Shown: positions 23,186 through 34,299 of the stretch, piece after piece
How the letters are laid out: every line of letters begins with the position of its first letter
Numbering within the stretch: the first letter of the stretch is position 1
From: Massospora cicadina
Lineage: Eukaryota; Entomophthoromycota; Entomophthoromycetes; Entomophthorales; Entomophthoraceae
Assembly (NCBI GenBank): GCA_022478985.1
Contig: JAKSZP010014468.1
Coordinates: 186,001-250,000 of the forward strand
Length of the DNA stretch: 64,000 bases
Direction: 5' to 3'
Position numbers and translations under genes: made by a program
The notes under the pieces: generated by a model
Databases searched by the model: none
What the model was told of the DNA's origin: nothing
Seen by the model: the letters and a program-made list of their open reading frames with translations, nothing else

Positions 23186-23272
23186 GTCCTCTCAGAGGGG
23201 GGTTTAGAGCTAGAGGAACCGGTCATGCACTCAATCACCACTGTCCCTTGATGGACGTTGGCAATGGATTAC

Positions 23273-26200
23273 TCAAAGTTCGCCTTTTGAATAACTTATA
23301 AGGTCCAGACCAAAAAATTTCAAGCTTACACTTTCAACCTCTAGGTCTATTTGATAGAAGTGAATGAGGTCACTTAATTGAAAAATGGGTAAGGAGAGTC
23401 GGCCAATATAAAATTGGGATGCCTCCCTTTCAGTGGCGGTGACAATGACTTGCATGGCTAGGTCTTGAAGCTTGACAATTTCATCAGCTAAGGCCGTCAT
23501 ATTAGAATAGTGTTTAAAGTTGCGGAGGTTTTGAGCAAAGGCTTTATGCTCAATGGAAGCAATGGAGCACGTCCAATATAGAGCTTCAAAGGGTGATATT
23601 TTAATGACTCATTGGTAGCTTAGTTGGTAAGCAAGAAAGACATTGGGTAATCTAGTACTAAAAAAAGAAAGACATTGGGTAGATAATGATTACAAAGAGC
23701 AGGATTAGAGGCGGCCATCTTACATAAAATAGAGATAAGAGTTCCATTAGTGCGTTCCTCCGCCCCATTGGTTGATGGGTTGTAAGGGGCGGCGAAACTT
23801 TAGTTAGTGCCAAAAAAGAAAAGTAAGTTCTTGGACTACCTGCGAGGTGAAATTTACCCGTTGTCTGAAAAGGTTGTGGGCATCCATACTGGGTGAAAAC
23901 AGAACAAATTTGGAAGAGAACCGTGGCTTTTGCAGTAAAAGCAAAGACCAAAATCGCTTCAAACTATTTGGTAGATGGTCCAAGGCTAGGAGGATGTATT
24001 TATGGCCTAGTAATCCAGTGGAAAAAAGGCCTATCACATTGATGCTAATGAAGTTAAAGGGTCCCATCAGGGCTGTAACTGAGTTTTAATATCAAGGATT
24101 GGCTCAGTCTTGGGATCGACAATTCATACATGCTTCCAAGACTTCTTGGATGGTAACCACCATTTGGTCCCAGTAATATCGTGACTTCAACCATTCGTGA
24201 GTCTTATAAACTGCTCCATGTCCCACAGTATATGGCCCTCTAGGATAACATCAGTTCAGGAAGAAGGGCAGACATAGGGGAGCCATTTCTTATTGAAACT
24301 CTTGTAGAGCAGCATATCATTAGTTTGAGTGTCACAGGTCAAAGTTTAGAGCTCAGCTTGTACTTCAGAAGTTTCCAAATCCCCAACGCTCAGGTCAAAA
24401 AATAAAATTTTACAGTTGGTCCTCCTTGGGAGTCAAAGCAGCTAACACCAGCATCCTGGAAAGGCCGTCAGCGTTCTGGTGGATCGCGCCTGCTGATGAA
24501 CAATGTTAAAATCATAGCTCTGGGGTCATAAGGCACATTTGGATAAACGGCCATACAGGTCCTTCATCTTCTGAGGCCACCAGAGAGAGAATTAAATGGT
24601 GATGATGGTAAAGTGGGTACCATAGAGTAGGTCCAAAAATGTTTGCAGGCTAGCAAGCAGCCAGGCATCCCCTCTTGGTATTGCTATATTTTTGTTTCAA
24701 CTTACTGAGAGCCTTGCTAAAATAGGCCGATGGATGGTCGACCTGATTTTTGTCACGCTGGGATAGGATAGCCCCAACGGCGACATTACTTGCATCTGTG
24801 AACAACAAGAAGGGCTGTTCAAAACGTGGTTGGACTAAATTTGGGTTTAGTACATAGAGCGGTCCTCAACGCATTAAAATCATATTTTTGTTCAAGCCGC
24901 CATTCAAACGACATGCTCTTCTATAAGAGGTAAAATAGAGGCTTGGCTAAGTTATCAAACCAAGGGATAAACTGATGATAATAGCCCACCATGCCTAGTA
25001 ACACTTGAATATACCTTAAGCTCTGGGGGTGCGACATTTTTCTTTGGCGCCAACTTTGTCCAGTATGGGCTGGATACCATCTTTTAAAAGCTTTATGTCC
25101 CAGAATCTTCATTTCATACTGGAAGAAAGAGCACTTCAAAGGTTTAAGCTTTATAGAAGCTTACCAAGATGATTTAAAACTTACCCTAAGATGCTTTACG
25201 TATCCATTAAAATTCCATGAGAAGAATGTAGTTTGTCTAGGTAGATGAGGACACACAACAGATTCAAGTCCCTGGTGATCACATCCATGGTGCGCTGGAA
25301 AGTGGCCGGCGCATTACAGAGGCCCTGAGGCATCCTCATGGACTCAAATAGTCCTTCATTGGATATGAGTGCGCACTTAGCTCAATCTTCAGGGGCGAGA
25401 TCAACTTGCCAAAAACACTGGCAAGGTGCATTGTGAAAAAGGTACATCAATCTGGAAAGCAATGGGAGGTAGTTGTTACATTAGGGTAGAGGATAACTGT
25501 CCTTCTTGGTGATGGATTTGAGCCGTTAATAGTATACCACCTGGTGGCTACCATCCTTCTTCCAAACCATCAGAAGAGGAGAGGCCCAAGGGCTGCGCGA
25601 AGGCACTAGGAGCCTAGCTTTAAGTAGTTGTCTGAGCTCTACCGCCACTTTGGTTTCTTCACCTTTTCGCTTTTTGTAAGGTTCAACTGGAAGGGGGAGC
25701 GTCCCCAGTATTCACATGATGTAGGACTCCGTTCATTCTCTAAAAGCTGTAGGTTATGGCCAAAAAAGGTCTGAATACTTCTCCAACAATTCTCACACTT
25801 TAAACTGTTGGTCTCAGTGAGATCCTTCCAAATATTGGTGCCAACCAGAGCATAGGCAAGGGCATCTACAACCCGAATTTTCTTAGGCAGCCAAAACTAT
25901 GGACATCATTGACAGCCTCCACTGGTAAGAGGCGGATATAGGCGTCTCAGAATGTTTGGGACTACTACCTTGGCTTTGTTGGTATAGTTAGCCAGCAACA
26001 CTAATATATATTTTGCATAAGCTGGATCTAGAGTTTCCCGGGAAGTAAAGCAACTCCTTGGCAGATGGGTTATCTATAGGCCTCAGACTTATACCAAGTA
26101 TCCCTATGGGATGCTAACATGGACCCAGGAGCTGACAATGACTTGGGATTTTAGAGTTATAGTAATCACCTTAGGTAAGTAAATCGCATGCCTTCTTGTC

Positions 26201-26450
26201 CATCAACAGAAGGGGGTAACTGGACCTGAGAGCCCTTTACATGATACTGAGCTGATCAATTCAGACCTCACTCTCCATTCGGCAGGCTCTGGCCTTGACC
26301 TCCACCTTAGAGTCGCAGGAAGTTTTAAAGATAAGAGGGACCTGATGCCCTAGTAGGGATAGGAATCCATCTTTGAATTGGACTACTGCTGATTTATCTC
26401 AAAAGAACTGAAATCCAAAGAAGCAAGTCATAGCTAGAGTTATCCAGCGT
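23273..26450 (-). pseudogene. pol of element C (protease-RT-RNase H-integrase), broken
   Basis: This is the polyprotein that copies and integrates the element. On the minus strand, RT begins near 25680 (LLVPSRSPWASPLLMVWKKDG) and the YxDD region appears as LIYLDKL near 25235, with the catalytic pair damaged. The RT/RNase H connection reads LGMVGYYHQFIPWFDNLAKP near 25000-24930. An integrase core stretch lies at 24067-23804 (GPFNFISINVIGLF). The C-terminal end, near 23350-23273, reads FGLDLISYSKGEL, in the position of the KF(I/F)GP.(K)V.. module. Stops and frame changes occur in every domain. A 17-bp micro-insertion lies in the integrase C-terminal part. The order matches Ty3/gypsy (RT before integrase). 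Confidence 0.78.
23650..23666 (+). mobile_element. 17-bp micro-insertion #1 with 15-bp TSD
   Basis: The insert ATCTAGTACTAAAAAAA is flanked by GAAAGACATTGGGTA at 23635-23649 and again, exactly, at 23667-23681. The last 15 bases of the insert recur at three other places in the window, each time with a different TSD. It lies in the pol of element C. Confidence 0.85.
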
Positions 26451-26889
26451 GATGGCAGGAGTATTTACATAGAAATTACTGAATTAGATAATTAATGAAG
26501 AACAGGTCCTATAGATCAAGTACATTGTGGGCCAGTCGTGCCAAACTCCATATAGTGTGCCAAGTATGGAGAAAACTTTATGCGCTTTATCAAATTGTAT
26601 TAAATATCATTCATGGAAGGAGCCACTGTAAATTATGGCGAGGGCCAGAACCCTATGAACTCAAACTCCAACATGGGTAGCCAGAATTCCAAATTGGGAT
26701 GGTAGATGTGAGAAACATGGGAGAGTCATTGGAATAAAAGTAAGCAGCATCAATTTCTTTGTTATCAACAGGCAACAAAACTATTTTCTTCAGGTACAAT
26801 ACCTACAGGATCAAATGAGGTTAGGGAGAAATCTTGAGGCGTGTTAGGAATGTCAGCATGGAGCGCCTAGTCCTTCATTCTGACGGCCC

Positions 26890-29640
26890 TTTTCCCGCCT
26901 CCACATAAATTCGTTTCCAGCAGGTCTTGACGCTGTGTCTGAAACCGTTGCAGTAGGTGCATTGAGGTTGAAAAAAACTTCTGGTTTTTTACACTTGGGC
27001 TTGAGGACAGTTAGAAGTACCTAAAGAAATAGTGTTAAAATGCAGGGTCAACGCTGATATTTTGTTATTTGCTTCCTTGATTTCCTAAAATGCAGGTAAA
27101 ACTATTCTTTTGTCTAATTAGATGCATTTGAACCTCAGGGTCGGGTACTAACGTGGAGATAACAGCGGTGATAGCAGCGTCCAAGATAATAAAATTGTTA
27201 GTAACAAAAGATTGCGCTTGGGGCTTAGAAGAGGCTGGCAAATTCCATGGGACTCTTCATTTATTCAGGCGGATACCCATGAATGATTGTTTTTTGTTGG
27301 CAAGGGTTTATTTGCTGCCAAATTCTTAGACCAAGGCCATACTAACCTATTCCCAGTTGTTGCACTCCTTCAAATGGGATATTATGATCTCTCAGAAAAT
27401 GCAGTTGAGGCGATAGTGGATATGCTTTACTTTCTGCCAGTTGGTGGCCTCCTCCATGGAACTCTTTTATGCGTACAGGAAGGAATCGAGACTTTCCTGA
27501 CCAGGAAAAAACTTTTCTTTAAAACTAGGTCTAAATTTAGTTACCAGAAGAGTGGAAAGGGTGTTAACTCCAAAGATGGGTGCAGTCTCAGATGTTAGGA
27601 TTTCCAGTGCCTACTACTCTCTTTCTTATAATATTTCCTAATCCCACACTGCCTGTATGGTTGTATGTTGAGAGGATTAGGCTCTTCTATATTAGAATCC
27701 CTCAACTAAACTGCCAAAATGGCAAATTTTACTCGAAGTAAGTATCTTACACCACTACCATTTACTTAAATTCCCAAAAATTTTAAAAACCCAATCTTCC
27801 AAATTTATCTCCTTTTTCAATGTTCATAGTACGATTGTATGATTTTGCTGCAAATGCTAAAGATCCATGTTGTCAATTATGTCTCTTTATTTTTTTATTT
27901 TGCTAACAACCCTTTTTTAAATTTTCTTGTTTCTAGTTAAATGCCAGGCTACTGCAGGCGGAGCGCATCTCAATATGGAAATTTTTGAAAAGTTCCTTGG
28001 CCTAATTAGGGAGAAGCCAGTCATAGAGTTACCCCCTCACCATTTCCATCCCCAATTATTGTGAGCATTTCACAATCCTGATTTTAACTACCAAGCGTGA
28101 ACCATGAAGAATCTGAAACCTAGGAAGATGACGCAGCACCCAAGGATAGCGCGGTAACACCCCAGATCACATCTCTTATAAGCCCAGTGCCCTCAGAAGA
28201 GAGGGTACTGACCTATATTGTCTCCTTTGTCCCAGTTTAAGCTAGAAAAATCCTTCGTTTTTTATTTTTTAAATTTACCATTTTTGTAAAAGCATCTAGT
28301 TTTACTTCTTGTTGCTTGAAGCCTAAGGTGGTTTCATGGTTTTTTTTTGTAGTTCACACCTTTGCTAACTTGGACTCTCTGGCGTCTCACATTAGAGATC
28401 TCAGTCTCCGCATATTTATTGATCACCTGCTGGTCAACGGTCATCATAGGCCCTTGAGGTCCTAGTATATATCACCCCAGTTTCAGTTGAGATGGGAAAT
28501 GGAAGCCTTATTCGTGACATGCTTTTTTATATATTAAATGTCAGCGCTTTGAAGGCGAAGCTGACTCTCAAGGGCGGTCAAATGGTTTCAAACCTTTAAA
28601 AATTTGTTTAATCTGAAAGATGCATCTATTAGTTATTTTGGTGAAGGCGCAAAAGTTGTCCATTTTGTTTAAAAAATGCCTCAATTAAGACCCTAGAGTT
28701 GAGGGGGACTCCGTCTACTAGAATTATTCTTCCCCTGAGCTATACTCTGAATTTGATCACATAAGGCAGCCAGAGCTGCTAACACATCCTTTTGCCAATG
28801 GACATCAGGGTCGCTGATAAAAGGTACTGTGGGGCCTAAAAGCCCTTGAGGTCCATTGGGTCCCTCACGACCTTTGGGGCCTTTGGGCCCCTAGAACCTT
28901 CAGGTCCTTCACTCCTGGTGGAGTAATCACGAGAAGCCAACTCCTGATAGTGTTGCAGGGTCTATAATAAATCTTGAAAATTTGAGGAGGCGCTGGTTCC
29001 AAGCAGCCTTAAGAAGTTGGCTATTATGACGCATCTGGTCCTCTAGGGTAGCCAGAGATCCTACTATCCAGCCATAAAAATTTTCCCTCAGACTTTGTAA
29101 TTATTTATTAATTATTGATTATGGCCTCACAGTTGTCATGGACAAAAGCGGAGGCTGCGACATAAAAATCGATGACATGGGAGTGTAAGGTTTTGGTGAC
29201 CCCCTGTTGTTGGGAGACTTCATGATAATGCAGCCCAACTAACTGGAGGAAGTAATGAATAGCTGAATGAAAAAAAGTTCCAAAGATAGCGTTTAGTTCC
29301 CAGGGTATGTTCCTCCGCTGGTAGATGGGCTGAGGTACAAAGGTCCACGTGTAGAGTGCACAGAAGAAGTATGAGAGCAACTGAAGTGGGCTCCCACGGA
29401 GTAGATGTCATTTATTAACTGTTGGACAGTGTCATTAAGATTCTCTTACTGAAGTTGATACTGATTTCCAAAAACTGAGGGCAGAGAGAACTGGAATTTG
29501 GCCCAATATTCTAGACTCTCAGGCTGCATAAGCGGCACTTCAAAGCAAAAGGTACTAGTCCATTGAGCAACACTTCCATAACCAATTAGCAGATTAATCT
29601 TCATGATTGCTAGTGTTTTTCATTATTTGTGATAGACGTT
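26890..29640 (-). pseudogene. gag of element C (collagen-like repeat, capsid, zinc knuckle), interrupted
   Basis: This is the structural protein of the element particle. Order on the minus strand: an N-terminal region (29411-29108) that matches the F gag N-terminus in layout (VIDFYVAASAFVHDNCEAII against F's YVYEFFKSASEFSKDNCDTI). Next comes a collagen-like Gly-X-Y stretch (28920-28810; GREGPNGPQGLLGPT after a frameshift), then a coiled-coil-like region. The capsid (27570-27250) includes FPGQESLDSFLYA. A zinc knuckle CTYCNGFRHSVKTC (CX2CX4HX4C) lies at 26920-26961. Between the collagen-like part and capsid it is about 800 bp longer than F gag; that excess is the plus-strand spliced-gene-like segment. 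Stops and frameshifts make it inactive. Confidence 0.75.
27719..28461 (+). pseudogene. Spliced-gene-like segment inside C gag, opposite strand
   Basis: The plus strand can be read as a multi-exon gene. ATG at 27719 opens exon 1 (19 nt, MANFTR). A GTAAGT donor at 27738 and an ATAG acceptor ending at 27829 bound a 92-nt intron. Exon 2 gives RLYDFAANAKDP. A second intron (donor at 27881 or 27869) has GCTAAC at 27902, a pyrimidine tract and TTCTAG ending at 27936. Exon 3 continues in the same frame (KCQATAGGAHLNMEIFEKFL). A donor GTGAGC at 28061 and an AG ending at 28095 would keep the frame open to about 28234 (SAVTPQITSLISPVPSEERV), with one TAG at a probable former Gln codon. A last exon from 28353 is open to 28452 or 28461, depending on frame. 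I do not recognise the protein. The 35-nt third intron is short and doubtful. Confidence 0.45.
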
Positions 29641-29663
29641 TTTCTTAAAACAGATCGTAGACG

Positions 29664-29679
29664 TCTGTAGTGAGCACCA
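29664..29679 (-). other. Primer-binding site of element C
   Basis: The minus strand reads TGGTGCTCACTACAGA, one base from the site in element A. It lies directly inside the 5' LTR. Confidence 0.85.
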
Positions 29680-29681
29680 AT

Positions 29682-30146
29682 TTTTTTGCATAACAGTTCT
29701 CTTGAATATCGCACAAAGTCTGAAAATGGCTCAAAGCTGAAAATTAGAGGAGAGGTCAAAAAATGAAAAATGGAGAGAATAGACTACTTGTGTTAGAAAG
29801 CGTTGATACCTATAGGGAACATGGGGACATGGTGCCTCAGGGACCTTCATGGCCTCAAGTGATCAGGATCTTTTCCTGCCTTCCAGATTGGCTGCCTGTA
29901 TGGTGCCCTCATTGTACTGCATCATCCTCGTGACTGATGCAGTGGGGTAGCGCCTCTCATGATTTAGAAAGTGTGGACGGGATTCCTGAAGGTGATTCCT
30001 TTGATTCTTATACGCATGATTCCTGATCAAATCTAGTTTTGGTGCTTTCAGGATAGTGTTCCACACACAATGGTTTGAGAGTTGATTGGTTGAGGCTCAA
30101 TTTGAGAACTGGAACCGTGGCTTGCTTGACATCTCAAATCCTGACA
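29682..30146 (-). repeat. 5' LTR of element C
   Basis: Partner of 22702-23171. It begins next to the PBS and ends CTGACA at 30146. The retroviral-type order (LTR, PBS, gag) on the minus strand confirms the orientation. Confidence 0.85.
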
Positions 30147-31033
30147 CTACTTCTTCACTCCTCCCTTTGTTTCAGATCCACTACTGCCTCACCAATATTT
30201 TTTAATTGGGGATCAATTCTCCCCCACACCCTCTACTGCGGGCGCTGCTACCCACTACTCCACACAACCCAGAGCTCAAATACCAGAACTATTCTTGAGC
30301 AGATTGCATCTCAGGCACTGACAGTTTTATCATTGTCTAATGTGCGTGGCCAATCAACTCCTGCCACACCAATTAACTCTTGTTGATGGCTCAGTAAGGG
30401 CCAAATCAAATGTGTTTGAAATTTTCAATGGATTGACAACAAAGAATGGCCATACATGATCAAACACAAATTCAACTACCTAATTTCTTCTCATGTCTGC
30501 TCCATTCGACCCCCACTGCTGTTTCCATCAGAATAAAGGCTGTTCTGTTTGCAAAAAGATACATCAGAAGGCTTTCAAAGCAGTACCTACCCCTACCAAC
30601 TCCCTCAGCTTCCAAGCCCTGCATAATACAATGGAGCCATTTTGTGAGCTTATCCCCCATAATTATTTTCACTGATTCACGGATGGTTTTAAAGTTGAAA
30701 TTGAAGATATCACGTTTTCTGCTAGCCTTACATGCATTGACATGATGAGTTATCACTTTTTGGCCTTAACTACCCTCAAACATACCAGCGCATAAAGCAT
30801 TCCCATTGCATTCCTAAGCTTATCTCTTTTTATGAACACCAACTTGCTTGATATGTTAAGGCAATGCGCACCACTGGCCTCATTGACAAAGAAGCCCATC
30901 ATATTCTATCTTCTTCTGACCCATGCCACTGACGCTCTAAAGCTCAAATTGTCCACCTTTCCCACCACCTGAAGCACCTGCTGGTCAAAAATCGTCCCAA
31001 CCCCTCATCCCCTTCTAATATGGATGCTTAGTC
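30147..31033 (+). pseudogene. Unidentified plus-strand coding remnant, right of element C
   Basis: A 103-aa open stretch (30075-30386) starts inside the LTR and continues into this flank (TILEQIASQALTVLSLSNVR). Further on, a Cys/His-rich piece DPHCCFHQNKGCSVCKKIHQ near 30505-30565 looks like a metal-binding cluster, followed by AFKAVPTPTNSLSFQALHN. A last piece near 30950-31033 (IVHLSHHLKHLLVKNRPNPS) ends at a TAG at 31031-31033. The frame changes at least three times. The base composition and strand agree with 22040-22690 on the other side of C, so these may be parts of one older unit. The function is unknown. Confidence 0.4.
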
Positions 31034-34000
31034 TCAATGCTGAGGCACCATGTTATAAAAAAAATTCTATATTATAATTCCTTTGTTTGACACATAGAGA
31101 ATAAAGATGTGTGGAGGACCCCCACTTAGGTTGAGCACTATTAGTACTAAGAATGTAAGGACTCCTGGTCTAAAGCTTCATCTTGGGTATGTTGTTCTAC
31201 TCCTGACCAAAAATAATTTTCAACCTGAGTGCTGTGATGAGTAATCATAGTAATCATTTAGAGTTACTCCCCAATTTATCATAATGTTAAAAACAATATG
31301 CATCAGATCACCAATATGCTGGACATTCATTACAACCACTTTGAGTTGGGTGTCTTGAGTCTAGTAATGATTGTACAAAATAAAAGCTTTAACATAATGT
31401 TATATTTATTCCATATGCTCAATAAATAGAAAACTATTCCACCTTTGTGCTTCATTAACGCAGTCAGGACATCAATGCCAATATGTTGTTAGGTGATAAA
31501 CCACTGGACTTAATAAATAAATGAGTGTATGTTGTTAAATTTTCTTCATATATCTGCTCTTTGGAGGCATGCTGGTTAATTTTTGCACCAATAATTTTCC
31601 ATGGAATAAGCGATAGTTTCCATATAAATAACCGCATAAAATGTTGTCACAAAACAAGCAAAGTGGCCCCCATTCTCAGTGGAAGAAGTAAGGTGATAAC
31701 CGTGGATTTACCATTTTGACACCTTAGCAATCTGTGCTGATGAAACGTTACAAACTTGAGTTAATGATTGAGACTCAAATTGACTATCTGAGGTGAGCTC
31801 CATAACTAAATCTTCCATCTTATCACTATTTGAGAGATCTGTCTGAATTTAGAAAGGGTAGAATCTCCTTACCCCATAAGCTTTAGAGAATATTTTTTGT
31901 TGGAGATAATGGCAAACTTTCCTAGTTTAGGATTCAAAGTTGATAATACTAGTGTGAAGGGGTGCAGAAAGCGCCTCCTGTATTGATACCAGAATATTAA
32001 AAGTTTTTTGGCTAAGGCGTCATATAATTGTGAAAATAAACGTAATAACAATTATACTGTTAAAGGACAAAAACCTAAAAACACAAACGCGAAAACAATC
32101 TAAATGGTTGCACAAGAACATTTATTTATAAAAATTATGCCATCATAGACTCATTGCTCCGTGGTGGTGTTGGGTCTTGCTAGATGTGTTCTTCTTATGT
32201 TGCTAATGGCAACCTACTCAAAGTAAATAATCCTTTTCCAAAGCAAAATCTTCATTATTTGCTATTCCATAATCCTCTTTTCCCAGAGATGCCAACTATA
32301 GGGTAACATAACGCACTGAGGATACTAGTCATATTGATGAATATTCATAAAGGATATATAAATTAATTCCTACATGTTGAGGTAATCTCAACTATTAATA
32401 CTTAAGCTAATAGGTACGAAGCACTACAATAAATTGAGATCTTAATAATTAAAAAGCTCCTAGCAGCGGTTTTGCTCCAATGCAGAGGGGAGTTTTAGCC
32501 CGTGGGTTAGTGAAGGATCAATGACAAATTGATAAATTATTGGTGATAGTTTCTGATTTTACCTATTTTACAGTTTTTTCAGCAATGTGACCTATTAAAG
32601 TTTTGAGGTAATTAATTTATAAAATTGAGATAAGCATAACATCCAGATAGATCAATTTCTATCTTATAATTATCAGCTAGATATAAAAATTAAATTTAAC
32701 TTCAGGAATCAGTTGACATGTCTGACTATGGAATTAAGAATCTACTCCAGGGTTTACCTCTCACTCAGATTACTGGTAAAGGGCATACCTTAGATGATGA
32801 GATGGTTGGCTTTTTCCCTCCTTGATTATCTAACCTAAGCTACAACAACTATAAAAGCTAAACCCATCAATGTTACTAAATATGCTGAGTATTATGCGGA
32901 GAATAACAGAAAACTTTGTTTTAGTTTAAGAGGTATAATGAAACCCATATTACCATAAGTTCTTTCCTCACTCATACAGCTGAATCAACCAGAGGCATAT
33001 TTGGATGTAAAAATTGACACATAGGACAGCCCCAAGCAATAATAGTTTTAAAAATTTGTAGCAAACAAGAATTAAATTAGATGAGAAAGTTTATGAGATG
33101 GGTATTATTTAATTTATCATATTCTGAATTTGCATATCAAAGTCAGACGTTTGAAATTTATAAAAATTTTTGAGAATAGCGCAGGAACATTGGCTAATAT
33201 TAGCGTAAATAAATCTAGATTGTAATGATGAAGTGATCTTTATCAATTTTAAAATAATTTTTAAAACCTGCATTAAAAGATTTAAAATACCGTTTCTGAT
33301 CCCTACTACTGTTAGCCAGTCAAAACCCACAACTTCAAGTCCTGAAATACAACCTAGCGCATGCTAATGATAGGGTGTTGGGTTATTAGTCTATTTCATA
33401 AAGTAAAAATTATCTTCCAAAAGTTATAAAACTTATTCTAAGATTAAACAATACTCATCTATAATTATATGAGTTTAATGGAAGGACTTCCTATATTATT
33501 AAAAGTTGCAGTGAGATCAACGTAAATACAAATAAGAGCCCATAAACCATTTCCCATATCACATTAGGAGCAAGTATTGTTTTCTAAACCCAAATATTCC
33601 AATAGTAAAGATGATGTTTTTCCTGGCGGTTTTAATCCCACTTTGGGTGCAAAGAATTCCAGTTTGGAGCCCAATTTATCTTGGCACGTTGCATTCCTAA
33701 CAAGAAACTCAACCTTTTAATTTTTTGAAGACATTGGTTTAAGACCACTGGATGAGATCAGGTGTTTACAGAGCAATACTTAATTGGAGATTAAGTATGC
33801 TCCATCCACATTGGTCGTAACCCCATTTTTAAAAAAACCCTAAAGCTTGTGTCTTCCTAGATGATGCAATCCTATACCCCCAGCTAAGTTAAATGGTTTT
33901 AAAGATAAAGTGGTTACATATCACCTTAGACCAATTGATGTGGCTTGTTTTTACTTGGTTGAATCAAAAATTGTATTGATGGCTATTTAATTACCACCTA

Positions 34001-34290
34001 TAACTGAAGAAGTTGACAATGTTATGTATAAATGATTGAAGATGTTGTTCCATAAATGTCTACTTGCTATTACTCTCATGTACACCCAAGCAATTTCCTT
34101 CTATAGAGGTAACCATTATGGATAACAAAAAAATGTTATTTAACTGAGGCAAGCTGATCAGGGGAGGACAATACCAAGATCTGAGGAGCAAAACTTATGC
34201 TAGACTAGAATTTAATGAACATAAGGAGATGAGCATATCACTCAAAATACATCAAAAGATAAAATAAAAACTAAATGATCCAACTTGGTC
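31034..34290. other. No confident gene; AT-rich decayed sequence
   Basis: Open frames are short (under 75 codons). A minus-strand stretch at 31869-32051 (FLHPFTLVLSTLNPKLGKFA) and a plus-strand start at 32718 (MSDYGIKNLLQGLPLTQITG) look protein-like but cannot be assigned. The region is probably very old retroelement DNA. No LTR pair, PBS of the shared type or tandem repeat was found. Confidence 0.4.
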
Positions 34291-34299
34291 GGATGCAGT

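Larger units (their letters stand above)
22702..30146 (-). mobile_element. Ty3/gypsy element C, complete but inactive
   Basis: This is a 7.4-kb element: 3' LTR (22702-23171), PPT, pol, gag, PBS, 5' LTR (29682-30146). LTRs of about 465-470 bp start TGTCAGGAT on the minus strand, as do those of element F (TGTCAGGAT). Flanking 5-mers CTGTT (22697-22701) and CTACT (30147-30151) differ by two transitions, compatible with an aged 5-bp TSD. Gag contains collagen-like repeats as in F. It also holds an opposite-strand spliced-gene-like insert (27719-28461) and a 17-bp micro-insertion (23650-23666). Confidence 0.85.

Noticed and set aside
30472..30756. 94-aa minus-strand open frame as a gene.
   Set aside because: The plus strand here carries the protein-like Cys/His cluster. 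The minus frame has no motif and looks like its shadow.
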